Assembly: GCA_029641185.1 (NCBI GenBank)
Contig: JAPWGK010000004.1
Span: forward strand, 2,108,001 to 2,172,000
Direction of reading: 5' to 3'
DNA length: 64,000 nucleotides
DNA from: Pseudofabraea citricarpa
Taxonomy: Eukaryota > Ascomycota > Leotiomycetes > Helotiales > Dermateaceae
In this document: in pieces, positions 37,882 through 50,947 of the stretch
Position numbering within the stretch: the stretch's first letter is position 1
Layout of the letters: each line of letters begins with the position of its first letter
Notes under the pieces: model-generated
The model's input: only the letters and a program-made list of their open reading frames with translations
Database searches by the model: none
Told to the model about the DNA's origin: nothing
Translations under genes and position numbers: made by a program

Positions 37882-38268
37882 TTATGAGTTGCTCTCTTCT
37901 TCCTCAAATACCCATGAGCCAGCCGTGGCTTGGTCACTAGTTGTTTCCACTTGCTGCCCAACCTGAGCCTGAGTCGTACCAGTTGATGAGGCAGACCGAA
38001 AGGCGACACTTCCGATAATGTGGTATGGCGACTCGTTAGGCGGCTCATTCATCCATCTTTCCAATGGCGTAAATGACTGATAACCTTTGGCTGGCACATG
38101 TCTCTTAAGGGTACGTTGCACAGGAGCATAGGCCTTTGTGGGTGGCTTGATTTTCTAAGCGGAACAGGCGACCGGGAATTAGTGACATTTGCTTCGAAGA
38201 AGTCGTCAAGTTCTAGTGTATCGACAATAGCTTACCGTGTTGGCAATGCGTGGAGAGGGAGACATCAT
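37882..38268 (-). CDS. Small hypothetical protein
   Basis: The model is 38236-38268 (MMSPSPRIANT) joined to 37882-38154, 101 aa. The 81-nt intron has GTAAGC and TTAG ends and joins in phase 0. The protein is basic at the N-terminus (QRTLKRHVPAKGYQSFTPLE), then RWMNEPPNESPYHIIGSVAF, and ends acidic (FEEEESNS). No domain recognised and no conservation can be judged here. It lies just upstream of the AAA ATPase gene on the same strand. Confidence 0.45.
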
Positions 38269-39040
38269 CCGCTGATTACTGCAAGAAAAGTTGAAACGAA
38301 AACAAGGTGGAGTTACTATTACAGAAGTCCGATATGCTTTGCAAGTTAAATATCAATTCGATTTTTCACTGTCGAGTTGCTGTTGTAAAGACATCAAGGA
38401 GATCATCATTTATATCATATCATGGTCAATATGAGGCTGCTCTTGCTATGACATTGATCTTTGAAGGTGCTTTTGGGAACTTTGTTCAATAGTTCGGATT
38501 TGTTAGCAAACAGATAGTCAATTGTCAGCCTCATATCGTCACCACGACACGTCGCCTCATCATCACCTTGAATGTTGACATGGAGTTGTTTGGGTTCTTT
38601 TGGGATCATTTGCAATGGCTGTGAGAACCGAGCAGCGGATGAGGTGGTTTGCTGCTGGAGTGCTTCCATAAATCATGACCTGTGCGAGATCTTTTGGGAA
38701 CTTTGGTTTTTTTGAGGTCACCCAAGACACAGCTGCCTGGATAGAAAAGGTCAAGTTTATACGTCATATGGTGGGGGAGATTTGTGTTCCACAATCGCCC
38801 GATTGCTGTAGTGTTGCGCTCTTGTGCAGGGTTTAAATGAGAACTTTTGCTGACCTTCAGCACTAGTGACCGCTGTCATTATTAGTGAGACTGTGAAATC
38901 TCACCACAAGCCACTAGGGCAACTACAACTAAGGCTGTGTGCTTATTTATACCACTCGGCCAGGCATACAACATTTAAGATTTAACATTTGTGCCTCGCA
39001 AAAATACTTGCTATCAGTCTAAATCACCTAGGACGTGGCC
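38269..39040. other. Divergent intergenic region
   Basis: About 770 bases. A minus-strand ATG frame of 84 codons (38415-38669) is present but has no supporting character. No other feature seen. Confidence 0.4.
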
Positions 39041-41071
39041 ATGGACTCCTCACGTCAAGATTATTCTTCTGCATGGGACGGTCACGGATCTGCTTACAAA
39101 CAGCAGGTTCATGGATTTTCTGGAGAATCCTCGAGCAACCAACATGCCTTTAATTCATTCGCCTTTGAACCATCATATGAACAAAATCCATTTCAATCCA
39201 ATACAGCGTACAGGCTTCCCACTATTACTGATGTATCACCACCAGAAATCAGATCTTCTCGGAGGGTGAAATATGAACACCTTGACTGGAAAGCGCACAA
39301 AGCTACGATCCAGAGCCTGTACATAGACCAAAATAAAAGTCTGTTTGAAACCATGGAGAGTATGAAAAGCCTTCATTCTTTCGATGCATCGTAAGCAAGC
39401 ATCTCTATCCCTCCCTTGTCTGACGTCTTGTGTTACTGACCACCCAAAGTCCAAAGCTATATAAAGCCAAATTCAAAGAGTGGAATTGGCAAAAGAACCT
39501 ATCCGTAGAAATGGCTCTGTTTATGAAAGAGAAATCCAAACGAAGGAGGCGAGAAGAGGGCAAGGATACAGTCTTCTCTTTTGGAGGGAAGGTCTGGGAC
39601 AGTAACCGGATCGAAAGCACTGCTACCAGGGGAAAGAAATCTAGGATCAACCAAAATATGGAAAGTAAGTCACAAAGTTTAGACTGCTGTTAGATCCAAA
39701 GGCTGACTGGTTTCAATAGATGTTGAGACGCCTAGTGGTGTGAGCTACAAGACACCAAAACCTCTTGTAGTTTCACCCTTTGCCACCAATGTAACTGAAG
39801 ATTCCGATGTTGGAAGCACTGAAACTTCAGATGATAATTCCGAGGATGACTTGGACAAAGGTGTTGCGGAAACCAGACTCCTGAGCGGAAGCAAGCTTAC
39901 GCTTACTTGGCGTGGTCACTCAAGAGGTGACCTTCAGGATATGTGGCGCACGGCTCGTGACTACCGCGATAGTGGCAGATATGACGAAGCCGAAGACATG
40001 TTCCTGCAAGTATTTCTCGGCATGTGTCATATCTTAGGAAGCACAAATCAGGACACCGTCAAGGTCGCATACAATCTTGCTGATTTGTATGCGGATTCTG
40101 GCCAGATGGGCGATGCGATTAACTTGATTGAGAAGGTCATCGAGAATCATATTAACAGGTGGGGCTATGCAGACAAGAGGACCCAACAAAATGTCTTGCA
40201 TGCCGTTGAGCTTCTAAATGGCTGGAATAGGCAAGCTGACGCGCTAGCCCTCCTTTCGTTGTCAGATGAGTTGTTGGACTCTGTTTCTAACTCTCACAAT
40301 CTGCCAAAAGCTCGTAATAAAGCCACTAAGAAGGGCAAAGAGACAGAAAAATCAGATTCTCGTCACGACCTCGTGGGAGTTGCCAATTCCATCCTCGAGG
40401 AACCAAGTTCTGCCAGAGTTGACTACGGGCTCCGAGTCGCTCGCAGTCATATCGCGGCTAAGGATCAAGCAGCAGAAGGCCTTGTTATTGCCATGATATC
40501 TCAGTGTAAAGAAGAGCCAAGTCTTGCGGTGCAACACTTGAAGGCCCGAGCTGAACTACTCAAGCTTTACGATAAGTTGGGCGCAGCCGACGAGCACAAA
40601 GATGTATTTGAAGACACCTTCGAATCATTGAAGAAGGCCTGGGAAGCTTATAATTGGGAAGATAACAAGATTGAAAGTTTGGACTTCATGGAAGCGGCAC
40701 TACAAGTAGCTGCTAACATGCTCAAATGCAATTATCGAAGTGAGGCTAGGCGTTTATTTCTAAAAGCATCAGAAAAGGCATCGGCGGTTTTTGGATCCGA
40801 CGATGAGCGAACAGTGTGGGTTCTCATCACCATAGGTCTGGTTTACCAGACGTATATGACATGGGATGATGCAGAAGACTGGTTTGAAGAAGCTTTCGCG
40901 GCGGCCCTCAGAAACCAAGACTGGGGCCCGAAAGATGGGATTGTGCTTTCACTCCAAAACGCCATGGATCATCATCATTTCTCATACGTCTCGGATGAAG
41001 GGAGGCCGTACAAGACAATTTTTGGAGTCTCTGGTATCAAAATCTCCCCTGGAAGATTGCACTTCGAGTGA
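39041..41071 (+). CDS. Clr5-domain protein with TPR-like C-terminal region
   Basis: The model is 39041-39390, 39450-39664 and 39720-41071, 638 aa, frame closed. Start MDSSRQDYSSAWDGHG. After a Gln/Ser-rich segment, residues ~82-135 match the fungal Clr5 domain (DWKAHKATIQSLYIDQNKSL ... SPKLYKAKFKEWNWQKN), a Myb/helix-turn-helix-like module. A basic stretch KRRRREEGK may be a nuclear signal. From ~residue 260 come TPR-like repeats (ARDYRDSGRYDEAEDMFLQV, AYNLADLYADSGQMGDAINL, IGLVYQTYMTWDDAEDWFEE). Clr5 of fission yeast acts in heterochromatic silencing; most filamentous-fungal Clr5 proteins are unstudied, so a chromatin or regulatory role is inference. Confidence 0.88.
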
Positions 41072-41318
41072 GAGATGAGAGCTTTCCAAACCCTATCCGT
41101 CGCTTACAGCTAACTCAACGTCGCTTAAAATTGTATTCATTTGGTATAGCGCTTTTGCTGTGTAACTTTGATTTCAAAAGACTATGTGTCTAGTGTTTCA
41201 CTTGAATAAAGCGTGGAAATTCAACTTGATCTCAATTAAAAGATATTGGTCTACCTAGGCGTTGTCTTGTAATTACTAATCTTATGACCTTTTCCCCCAC
41301 TATTGTGCCATCTTAGGT

Positions 41319-42227
41319 CTATGCTTGGATCATAGACCTCTCGCTCTGGTTGCTTGGAGATTCTTCTTCTTCATCTGGCTTGCCCACTACTTTCATTATA
41401 AAGAAAACCAACAAGCCGACTTGAATACCAAAACCAGCTGCACCTAGCCAGAAACTCAAAGCGCCATTCCAAGCTATCGCACCACGATGCACACAATGTA
41501 CGCCCAATGCCGGATAGAAGGTGAACGTAAGTCCAGTCATGACATATGCAACCCAGTGTGGGATCAGAGGCTCAGCACGTCGGTCTGCCACGATTGCACA
41601 CGATATTGCTAGGTCCTGGGCAATGAAGGGGGGAAAGCCCATGGAGAAAGCAAACCATGCTGTATCGCTAAGCATTTGTGTCAGTACCGGATCTCGGTCG
41701 AGCCGATAAATTGTTGTAGCGAAAAAGATGGCGGGTAACATCATCGAGATTCCCCCAAGTGATCCACTAGCGAGTTGCGCCCACAAGATCATCGGGTTCA
41801 GCCCTGGGATTCGAGCTAGTCTAATTTTAACGCCTTTTGTATTAGCTTGTGTAGGTCCAGCTGAAAATGTGGAGTACGTTTGTATATCGTATCATTGGAG
41901 AAGGAGATTAACGTACTGACGGTTGACTCCTGCGCAAAATATGGGCCAAAACAAAGATGTCAGCATCATAAGAGAGATTCCAGCTTTCATCCCAGTCTCA
42001 TTTCTGCGATAATGTGCTGCTGTCGTCTCGGGTGAAAATGATGGGCTTATAGGAGGCAGTAGTCTCGAGGAAGGAAGAAAAAGAAAGAAGAACATCTGCG
42101 CGATTGGTCCACAGAAAATGGCGAGTCTGCTAAGGCGGATGTCTGACATTCTGTACAATGGTGTTTCCCTTCCCACTTGTCTACAACCTATCTCGTGCGT
42201 ACTTGAATGCTGGTTGAAATTAGCCAT
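41319..42227 (-). CDS. Six-TM fungal membrane protein
   Basis: The model is 41921-42227 joined to 41319-41815, 267 aa; the GTCAGT donor at 41920 is the one that keeps phase, giving AGVNPRIPGLNPMILW at the junction. Start MANFNQHSSTHEIGC; a downstream ATG (MSDIRLSRLAIF) is an alternative. Six hydrophobic segments are visible, including LAIFCGPIAQMFFFLFLPSS, GMKAGISLMMLTSLFWPIFC, GSLGGISMMLPAIFFATTIY and WVAYVMTGLTFTFYPALGV. The tail is acidic. No transporter signature was recognised. Its promoter holds one of the TCGG-N3-CCGA palindromes, so it may belong to the polyketide regulon, for example in export or localisation. Confidence 0.75.
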
Positions 42228-42464
42228 GGCGATTAAGAATTTGGTTGCTGATTTAGTAGATGAGGGACCGAGGGTGATACGAAGAATTGAGGTGTGAATG
42301 TTGAAGCTCTCAGCCTTGAATTCCTACAAAATCTTAGAAGATCACTTTGCTACTTAAGAACTATTTAAAGTAGTATTCTGTAAGACATTTCGTTAGAAAG
42401 TAACAAGTGTAGTTCATACAATTTACTAAGTTGAAAGTAGACAAGGTAAGCTTCATTCCTAGCT

Positions 42465-42475
42465 TCGGTTGCCGA
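42465..42475. promoter_or_regulatory. TCGG-N3-CCGA palindrome, copy 1
   Basis: TCGGTTGCCGA, 238 bases upstream of the six-TM gene. A second imperfect version (TCGGGCTCCG) starts near 42484. Palindromic CGG half-sites fit a Zn2Cys6 dimer. Confidence 0.55.
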
Positions 42476-42830
42476 GCTCCGAGGTCGGGCTCCGTGCTAG
42501 CGCTTATTGCTTCATCACCTTATCAACATGCATGACATCTAAGGGTCTACCCGAAGCAATGCATATCAAGGAGGGGATGGAATTTTCAGCCGCAATAGAC
42601 TTGTCATCTGAGAGCGGGCTGGGCCGTCCTACGGCCTTGCGGATAGATTTACCGGGTGGCTTTCCTCAAAAGCAATGTTGTCATCCTCTCACCTCCCGTC
42701 TCTGTTTTGTTCTGTTGGTATTATGCATCATGAATTAGATATATTGCAATATCAAAACAACCAAAAGATATAATTATAGCGAAACGAGCCTTTCTGTAAG
42801 CTTTCGTAAATATTTATCCGTTACAGTGAT

Positions 42831-42860
42831 ACAAGTGGTACAAGTGGTACAAGTGGTACA
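42831..42860 (+). repeat. 9-bp tandem repeat
   Basis: ACAAGTGGT repeated three times perfectly, followed by ACA. Confidence 0.9.
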
Positions 42861-43579
42861 TCGCTACTTATTTTAGTTTGGCTAACTCAACTTATACACA
42901 AGCACAAAATCGAGTAGTTTTACAGCCAATGACACGATTGTACCACTTTAGCGGATATCTCGACAACTTTAAAAGCTCTGAAATTAACGTCTTTGAACGG
43001 TTTCTTAATCACCTATCAATCTAGTGAGGGGTAACCGATTGTCAAATTAACCGGCCGTATTAGCAAGCCACAATGTTGCTAATAAAGCCACAAAAAGAGC
43101 CACTGTGTGATGTGTCACCAATTTTCATCAATAGGGATTGGTTGAATAGGTCCCTAGATAGCCACTTCGCAATGCGAGAGGTTCGTGTCAGACGTTGTGC
43201 AACACAGTTGTTATGCGTAATCTGCCCGTTGTGAGATAACACTGCTGGTAATCGGTGAAAGATTAGCGAAGGATTGGCCCACATATGCATGGTTGGCCTT
43301 CCTGTAGCCATAAGCTTACCACCCCGTGCGGCCCAGCTTCAGTTTATTGTGGCAGCCTAGATTGCAAGTAAAATATTCAGCTGAACAGCCTTGATTTAGG
43401 GAGGAAGATAATACTCGCAGTTCTCTTATCTGAAGCGACGTCAGAGGCCTGGTACAGTGTGAGTACCCTGGGTACCAAAACGCGGCCTGTGCTACTGTTG
43501 TTGTTGTTACACTTAACATATAAGTCAAGATTCAATACTACATTTGCATTAGCAAATTTTCGTTCTTCCGAAGATCATC

Positions 43580-46291
43580 ATGACCTTCCCAGAGAACTCG
43601 GTATGCATCTTGGTGATCTCAAGATTAATTAGGTATGCATGCATGAGCTAACTGTTTGTTTCTAGACAAATTCCTTGTTGCCCACACCGGAAGTGGCCTG
43701 TACTCGTTGCCGACAGAGAAAGATTCGCTGTGGACGCGAGAGACCACAATGCGTGAACTGCACAGCTGACAGTGTGGACTGCGAATATGCTGCTCCCGGA
43801 AAAAGAGTGAATCATGTCAAGTTATTGTGGGTTGGATTCTTTCCGTTAAGAACTTGATAGCTCTTGCTCTCTGATCGTATACTTACATTTTGTCTTTCGT
43901 AGATGCAACAACGTTGCAAGTCTCGAAAGCCATTTAATAAACATGGAGTGGGAGCTTTCACAGCTAACGACTTTTGTTAAGGGTTGTGGAAGCCGTGCAT
44001 CATCTACCGAAAGAACAGTAGAAGATATATTTCCTGGGCATTTTATAACAGATGACCCGCTTATTGAGGACAATGCGTCTCTCTCATCAAATGGTCGCTA
44101 TATTGTCCGCAATAATTCTATAGATCGGTACCAAGGCCCTGGAACTCTATTTGCTTTGTGCAACAAGTTTCGTGATACCACTATTTCAGAGCAGCTTCAG
44201 CGAAGCAAATCTTTCCTCAGCAACGATTCTAACCAGAGTGATACGCAGGACACTCTAGGCGATGAAGATATGCTTAAAAGTCTCCTAGATCGCATGTGTA
44301 CCGAGGCCGGGCCAGAAAAACCTGCTTTGGATCTTTCATCAGATCACACCCTCATTCGACTTCCTCCAAAACAGTTTTTATTACTGGCCCAATCGCAATT
44401 TTTCCAGCAAGCACATTATGCAGTGGCAATATTTGTCCCATCTAAGTTCCGGTCTAATGTTGAAGCGATTTACAATCGACCTTTCACACAAGGTGACGAA
44501 GCCTGGGCCGTCTGCTTCAAAACAATCATTCTTCTGGTCCTGGGGTCAGATATGCTGCAGCAAGCCCACGACTCAAATTTTGGATCGCAGTTCGCCCTGT
44601 CATTTCTCTCAACTGTTCGGACAGCTCTTAGTAATCCCGGGTTCTTGATGGCACCAAAATTGATAAATGTTCAAGCTTTGGCACTTCTTGTGAGTATCTT
44701 CAGATCGATCTACTCCATTTGACGGGACGTGGGTTGATTTGACTCCTAGAGTGTTGCAGCGCAACGATATTACCAACCAGGTTTCGCCGAATCAATTTTA
44801 GCGCAAGCCTGTGTACTTGCTAGGACCATGGGCCTCCACCAGACCAACGCAATACAAGAAGGGATCGATCCAGAAGAGACACGCGAGCGTTTCAAAGTCT
44901 TCAGATCTCTGTATGTTCGCGATAAGAGCTTTGCAATCTCACGAGGGTCTGTCTGCTGGTTATCTAGCTTTGATTGTAACCTGTTACCAGGGATCAGTAG
45001 CAGCGACTCTATAGACTCTAGCTGGACAGCGAGGATCCAACTTGCAGCTTTGCAAGAAGAAGTTTACCGCTTACATCACTCTGCGGGTTCTCAGAAACAA
45101 CCTCCAACAAAGATAAAAAACGCAATATCGCGTCTAGAGCAGAACCTTGAAAGATGGGCTACTTCTCACGATATATTTGGGGCATCTAATGCAACTGCCA
45201 GTGATATTGAGCTGCAATTGGACTTTTTAGCTACTCGTATTAGCTCCTTCTCTGGTAGTTTGGAACCAAGTCATATTGCTCGAACTTTGAACGACTCCAG
45301 GGCAAGTTGTGTGTTACTGCTGAGATCCTGTGGCAAGAGCGACCAGGCTACAACCGAGAGGCTCGAGATTTACTTACCTTCCAGCCCCTCGAAAGCTGAA
45401 GAAACAAATTCAAACGATCGATCAAGGAGAAAAAATGGTATATCTGTACCCAAGAGAACCGAGGAAGGCTCAGCTGAATCTATTTCTCTTCAGCTTTACA
45501 GTCTTTTAGATTCATTTTCGGTTCCTGCGTTTTTTCTGTTGGCAAAGACTTCTATATCCGAAAAATCAACTAATGATGGGCCGCAAGCAGAAGCTGACCT
45601 TGATATGTTGCGGAGGGTATGCGACTGTTATAAGGAATTCGGTCTGAAATTTCAAACAAACAATCACACCAACAAGACCGGGCGGACCTTCGAAAGACTT
45701 CTTGCAGTTGTTAGCTCTATCAAGTGCCAACAATCTCCACGATCTCCACGGCAGTCATACGGGAAGCAGAGTAGCAGCCTTTGCAGCCCACTGAACATGC
45801 AGAGCTCGTTCGCTGAAACACCAGACCTCGGCTATTTTCAAACTACACCCACACCCACACCCACCTCGTCGAGTTATGTTACATCTCTAGTGTTGGATAA
45901 GTTTACAACCAAGAGTACACCGATAGCGACATCGATTAGTATGAGCATAGCTAATTCCCCTCCAATGCTTAGTTTAGCAGGGCCTCGACTTCATCAACAG
46001 TGCATGAAGCCACCTAGCCAAAAGCGGCAGTTGGATGTGAGCGTGGACGATGATTCAGATTCCGGATTATTTCCATGGTTTTTTTGTGCACAGGATGGCG
46101 GAAACACTGGACGGTATAATACCGCCGGACAATTCTCTTCCAATCCTCAAGAGCAGGATGTACGACCACCCAGCAGGAGGCGAAAGTTCTTAAGCGAGAT
46201 AGATATGTGTATGGATGATGATCCTGATTCTAGATTGCTGTCTGACTTCTTAAATGATGCTCCTGACGTGTCTTTTGACTTTACAGCTTAG
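43580..46291 (+). CDS. Zn2Cys6 transcription factor, likely cluster regulator
   Basis: The model is 43580-43600, 43666-43826, 43903-44689 and 44750-46291, 836 aa, frame closed. The DNA-binding domain at residues ~17-45 reads CTRCRQRKIRCGRERPQCVNC then 7 residues further a last Cys (C-x2-C-x6-C-x6-C-x2-C-x6-C), the fungal binuclear zinc cluster. An intron splits the linker and a helix follows (NNVASLESHLINMEWELSQL), suitable for dimerisation. The middle is the fungal TF homology region, with FAESILAQACVLARTMGLHQ. The tail is Ser/Pro-rich with a TPTPTPT run from a CACACC repeat and acidic motifs (SVDDDSDSGLFPWFF and SRLLSDFLNDAPDVSFDF) that look like activation segments. It lies directly upstream of the halogenase. 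Confidence 0.9.
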
Positions 46292-49168
<2,877 letters not shown>

Positions 49169-49610
49169 ATTCTGTCGTGATTGACTGGACTTTGAAAAGA
49201 ATTTCACAATGCTCTCCTCTTTCAACAAGTGGTTTGAGATGATTCAGCCTGGTTGCAAGGTGGATGAGTAATATGAGAAAGATGGAAGTTTTGGCTTTTT
49301 GCGTCCCAATTATTTTTTGACAAAGTAACTAGGAATAGTGGGAATGAAATTTCAACTGGTGCAAGTAAACGTCTAAGTAGTGATAGCTAAATCTCAACTC
49401 ATGAACAATGTATGTTTTATCTGGGCAAGGAATTTTGGATGGAAGAGTAAGAAATCTTCTCTGAATGTAATTCTATTTCCGACGTCGATTTAACCTACAG
49501 TGTGGCACTGATTTGGTCAATTCATATGAAACTTACAATGACCCAAAAACGATAATATTACTCAGATAAATCGGAACAACAGTCGAAAACTAATTACATC
49601 GGCCACTGCA
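49169..49610. other. Convergent intergenic region
   Basis: About 440 bases between halogenase and SDR 3' ends; no feature seen. Confidence 0.45.
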
Positions 49611-50567
49611 CTAGAAGGAGCTCATTATACCAGGTTGAATAGTTTCAAGAATCTCCCCCAGTTCAGCCCAAAATTTCTTCTGTGCAAATGCTCCATCTTC
49701 ACTTCTCACAAATGACGACAGGTTATTATTAGCAACTTTCCCATCCGTCATGTATGCACCGTGGCTTCTCGAATCTGCCAAAGCAGCAGCCATAAGTGTC
49801 CGGCTTCCGACCTCGGTGGAACGAGCAAACATGAGTTTTAGGAGCCAAAGAGTCCAGCCAAGGTCCCGAGCTAGCTCTGAGTGGCAAAGGCCGGGGTTCA
49901 ACATATTGAGCACAACTCCGGAGCCCGAAAGCCGAGGGGCCAACTCCCGAACCGCGAAGACTTCCAAGAGTTTAGAAGTCATGTAACGCTCTCCCATATC
50001 GGCAGTTACCTTGTCATTCAAGGCGCCGAAAATGCTCTCGGCTTTCCATTCTGGGAACTTGCTCCAACAGTGAGTCTCGCTGGTAACAATTGACAGATGT
50101 GGCTTAGAGGATGGGAACTCTTTTGCCACAGCTTTAAGTTTAGGGAGGAGCAGTATGCCGAGGAGGATGGTGCTAATCACATTGACAGTGATGGACCGTT
50201 CGTGACCCTCGGCAAGGCTGAAGGCTGACGTTGCTATAGCGGCGTTCTCCACAACAATATCCAGTCGTGGAAGTTCAGATGCACGAGCAGCGAATGCCTT
50301 CACAGAATCGTAAGATGCGAGGTCGAGCTCCCAGACTTCGCAGGCTCCTGGTCTCTGAGTCGATGTCTCAATTGACTGTTTTGCTTTCTGACCGGCTGGC
50401 AGGTTCCGTACAGCAAGTATGACTTTACTTGCATTGAGTCTTACAAAGTGTCGAGCTGCCTCGTAGCCGAGGCCAACGTTTGACCCGGTCACAATAACTG
50501 TTTGGCCCGCATAAGATTCGGTGGGGTAAGCTGGTGTAACAAAGAGTTGAGAATAATACCAATCCAT
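49611..50567 (-). CDS. Short-chain dehydrogenase/reductase
   Basis: Single exon, 318 aa, ATG at 50567 (MDWYYSQLFVTPAYPTESYA). A Rossmann nucleotide site TGSNVGLGYEAARHF begins at about residue 27. The NNAG motif reads ENAAIA, with the conserved Asn-Ala part kept. A serine in SIVTSETHCW and the YxxxK pair in ERYMTSK complete the catalytic set. LNPGLCHSEL is the usual post-catalytic PG motif. It should be an NAD(P)-dependent oxidoreductase of the atypical Tropinone/retinol-dehydrogenase-like sort. It is divergent from the PKS across 380 bases containing a TCGG-N3-CCGA palindrome, which suggests co-expression and a tailoring role, for example on the aldehyde released by the PKS. Confidence 0.9.
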   Translation of the reverse strand: MDWYYSQLFVTPAYPTESYAGQTVIVTGSNVGLGYEAARHFVRLNASKVILAVRNLPAGQKAKQSIETSTQRPGACEVWELDLASYDSVKAFAARASELPRLDIVVENAAIATSAFSLAEGHERSITVNVISTILLGILLLPKLKAVAKEFPSSKPHLSIVTSETHCWSKFPEWKAESIFGALNDKVTADMGERYMTSKLLEVFAVRELAPRLSGSGVVLNMLNPGLCHSELARDLGWTLWLLKLMFARSTEVGSRTLMAAALADSRSHGAYMTDGKVANNNLSSFVRSEDGAFAQKKFWAELGEILETIQPGIMSSF

Positions 50568-50947
50568 CTTGAATCTTACGAGTTGTACTGTTCAGATAGA
50601 AAATGTGTATACAGAATAGGTGAGGATGTAGAGGAAGAAAAGTTTCAGGCTGTTAAAAGCCGTTCAGTCGGAGTCCTCGTTTTTGAACCCGCAAAATTAA
50701 GCGACGGGTAAGATGACTTTACTGCGGTTGTTGGCTGCCACTCCGAAAGCATCAGCTCCACGGCCTTCGGGCGCCGAAGCCCCTTATAGTTCATGTAATT
50801 ATGTTATTAGTGAATATAGTTATAGCATACGCTATTTCAGGACATGTAGTTTGTCCACCCTTGAAAAGCATTTTGGCACTTTACACTAGAAGACCCCAAT
50901 CATCATCATCCGGGCTGCCGTTTTTAGCGCCAAGATAACCTGTTACA
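50568..50947. promoter_or_regulatory. Bidirectional SDR/PKS promoter
   Basis: 380 bases between the two start codons. The palindrome at 50767-50777 is near the middle, 200 bases from the SDR start and 171 from the PKS start. Extra CCGA/TCGG half-sites occur at about 50670 and 50743. Confidence 0.6.
50767..50777. promoter_or_regulatory. TCGG-N3-CCGA palindrome, copy 3
   Basis: TCGGGCGCCGA inside a longer CTTCGG-GCG-CCGAAG inverted repeat. It also satisfies the TCG-N5-CGA form known for AflR. Confidence 0.65.

Larger units (their letters stand above)
42228..43579. other. Divergent intergenic region at left edge of cluster
   Basis: About 1.35 kb between the six-TM gene and the Zn2Cys6 regulator. 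It holds a TCGG-N3-CCGA palindrome at 42465, a near copy at 42484 and a 9-bp tandem repeat at 42831. No supported gene. Confidence 0.5.

Noticed and set aside
38415..38669. 84-codon minus-strand ATG frame
   Set aside because: No homology or domain sense and overlapping frames nearby; could be real but there is no support.
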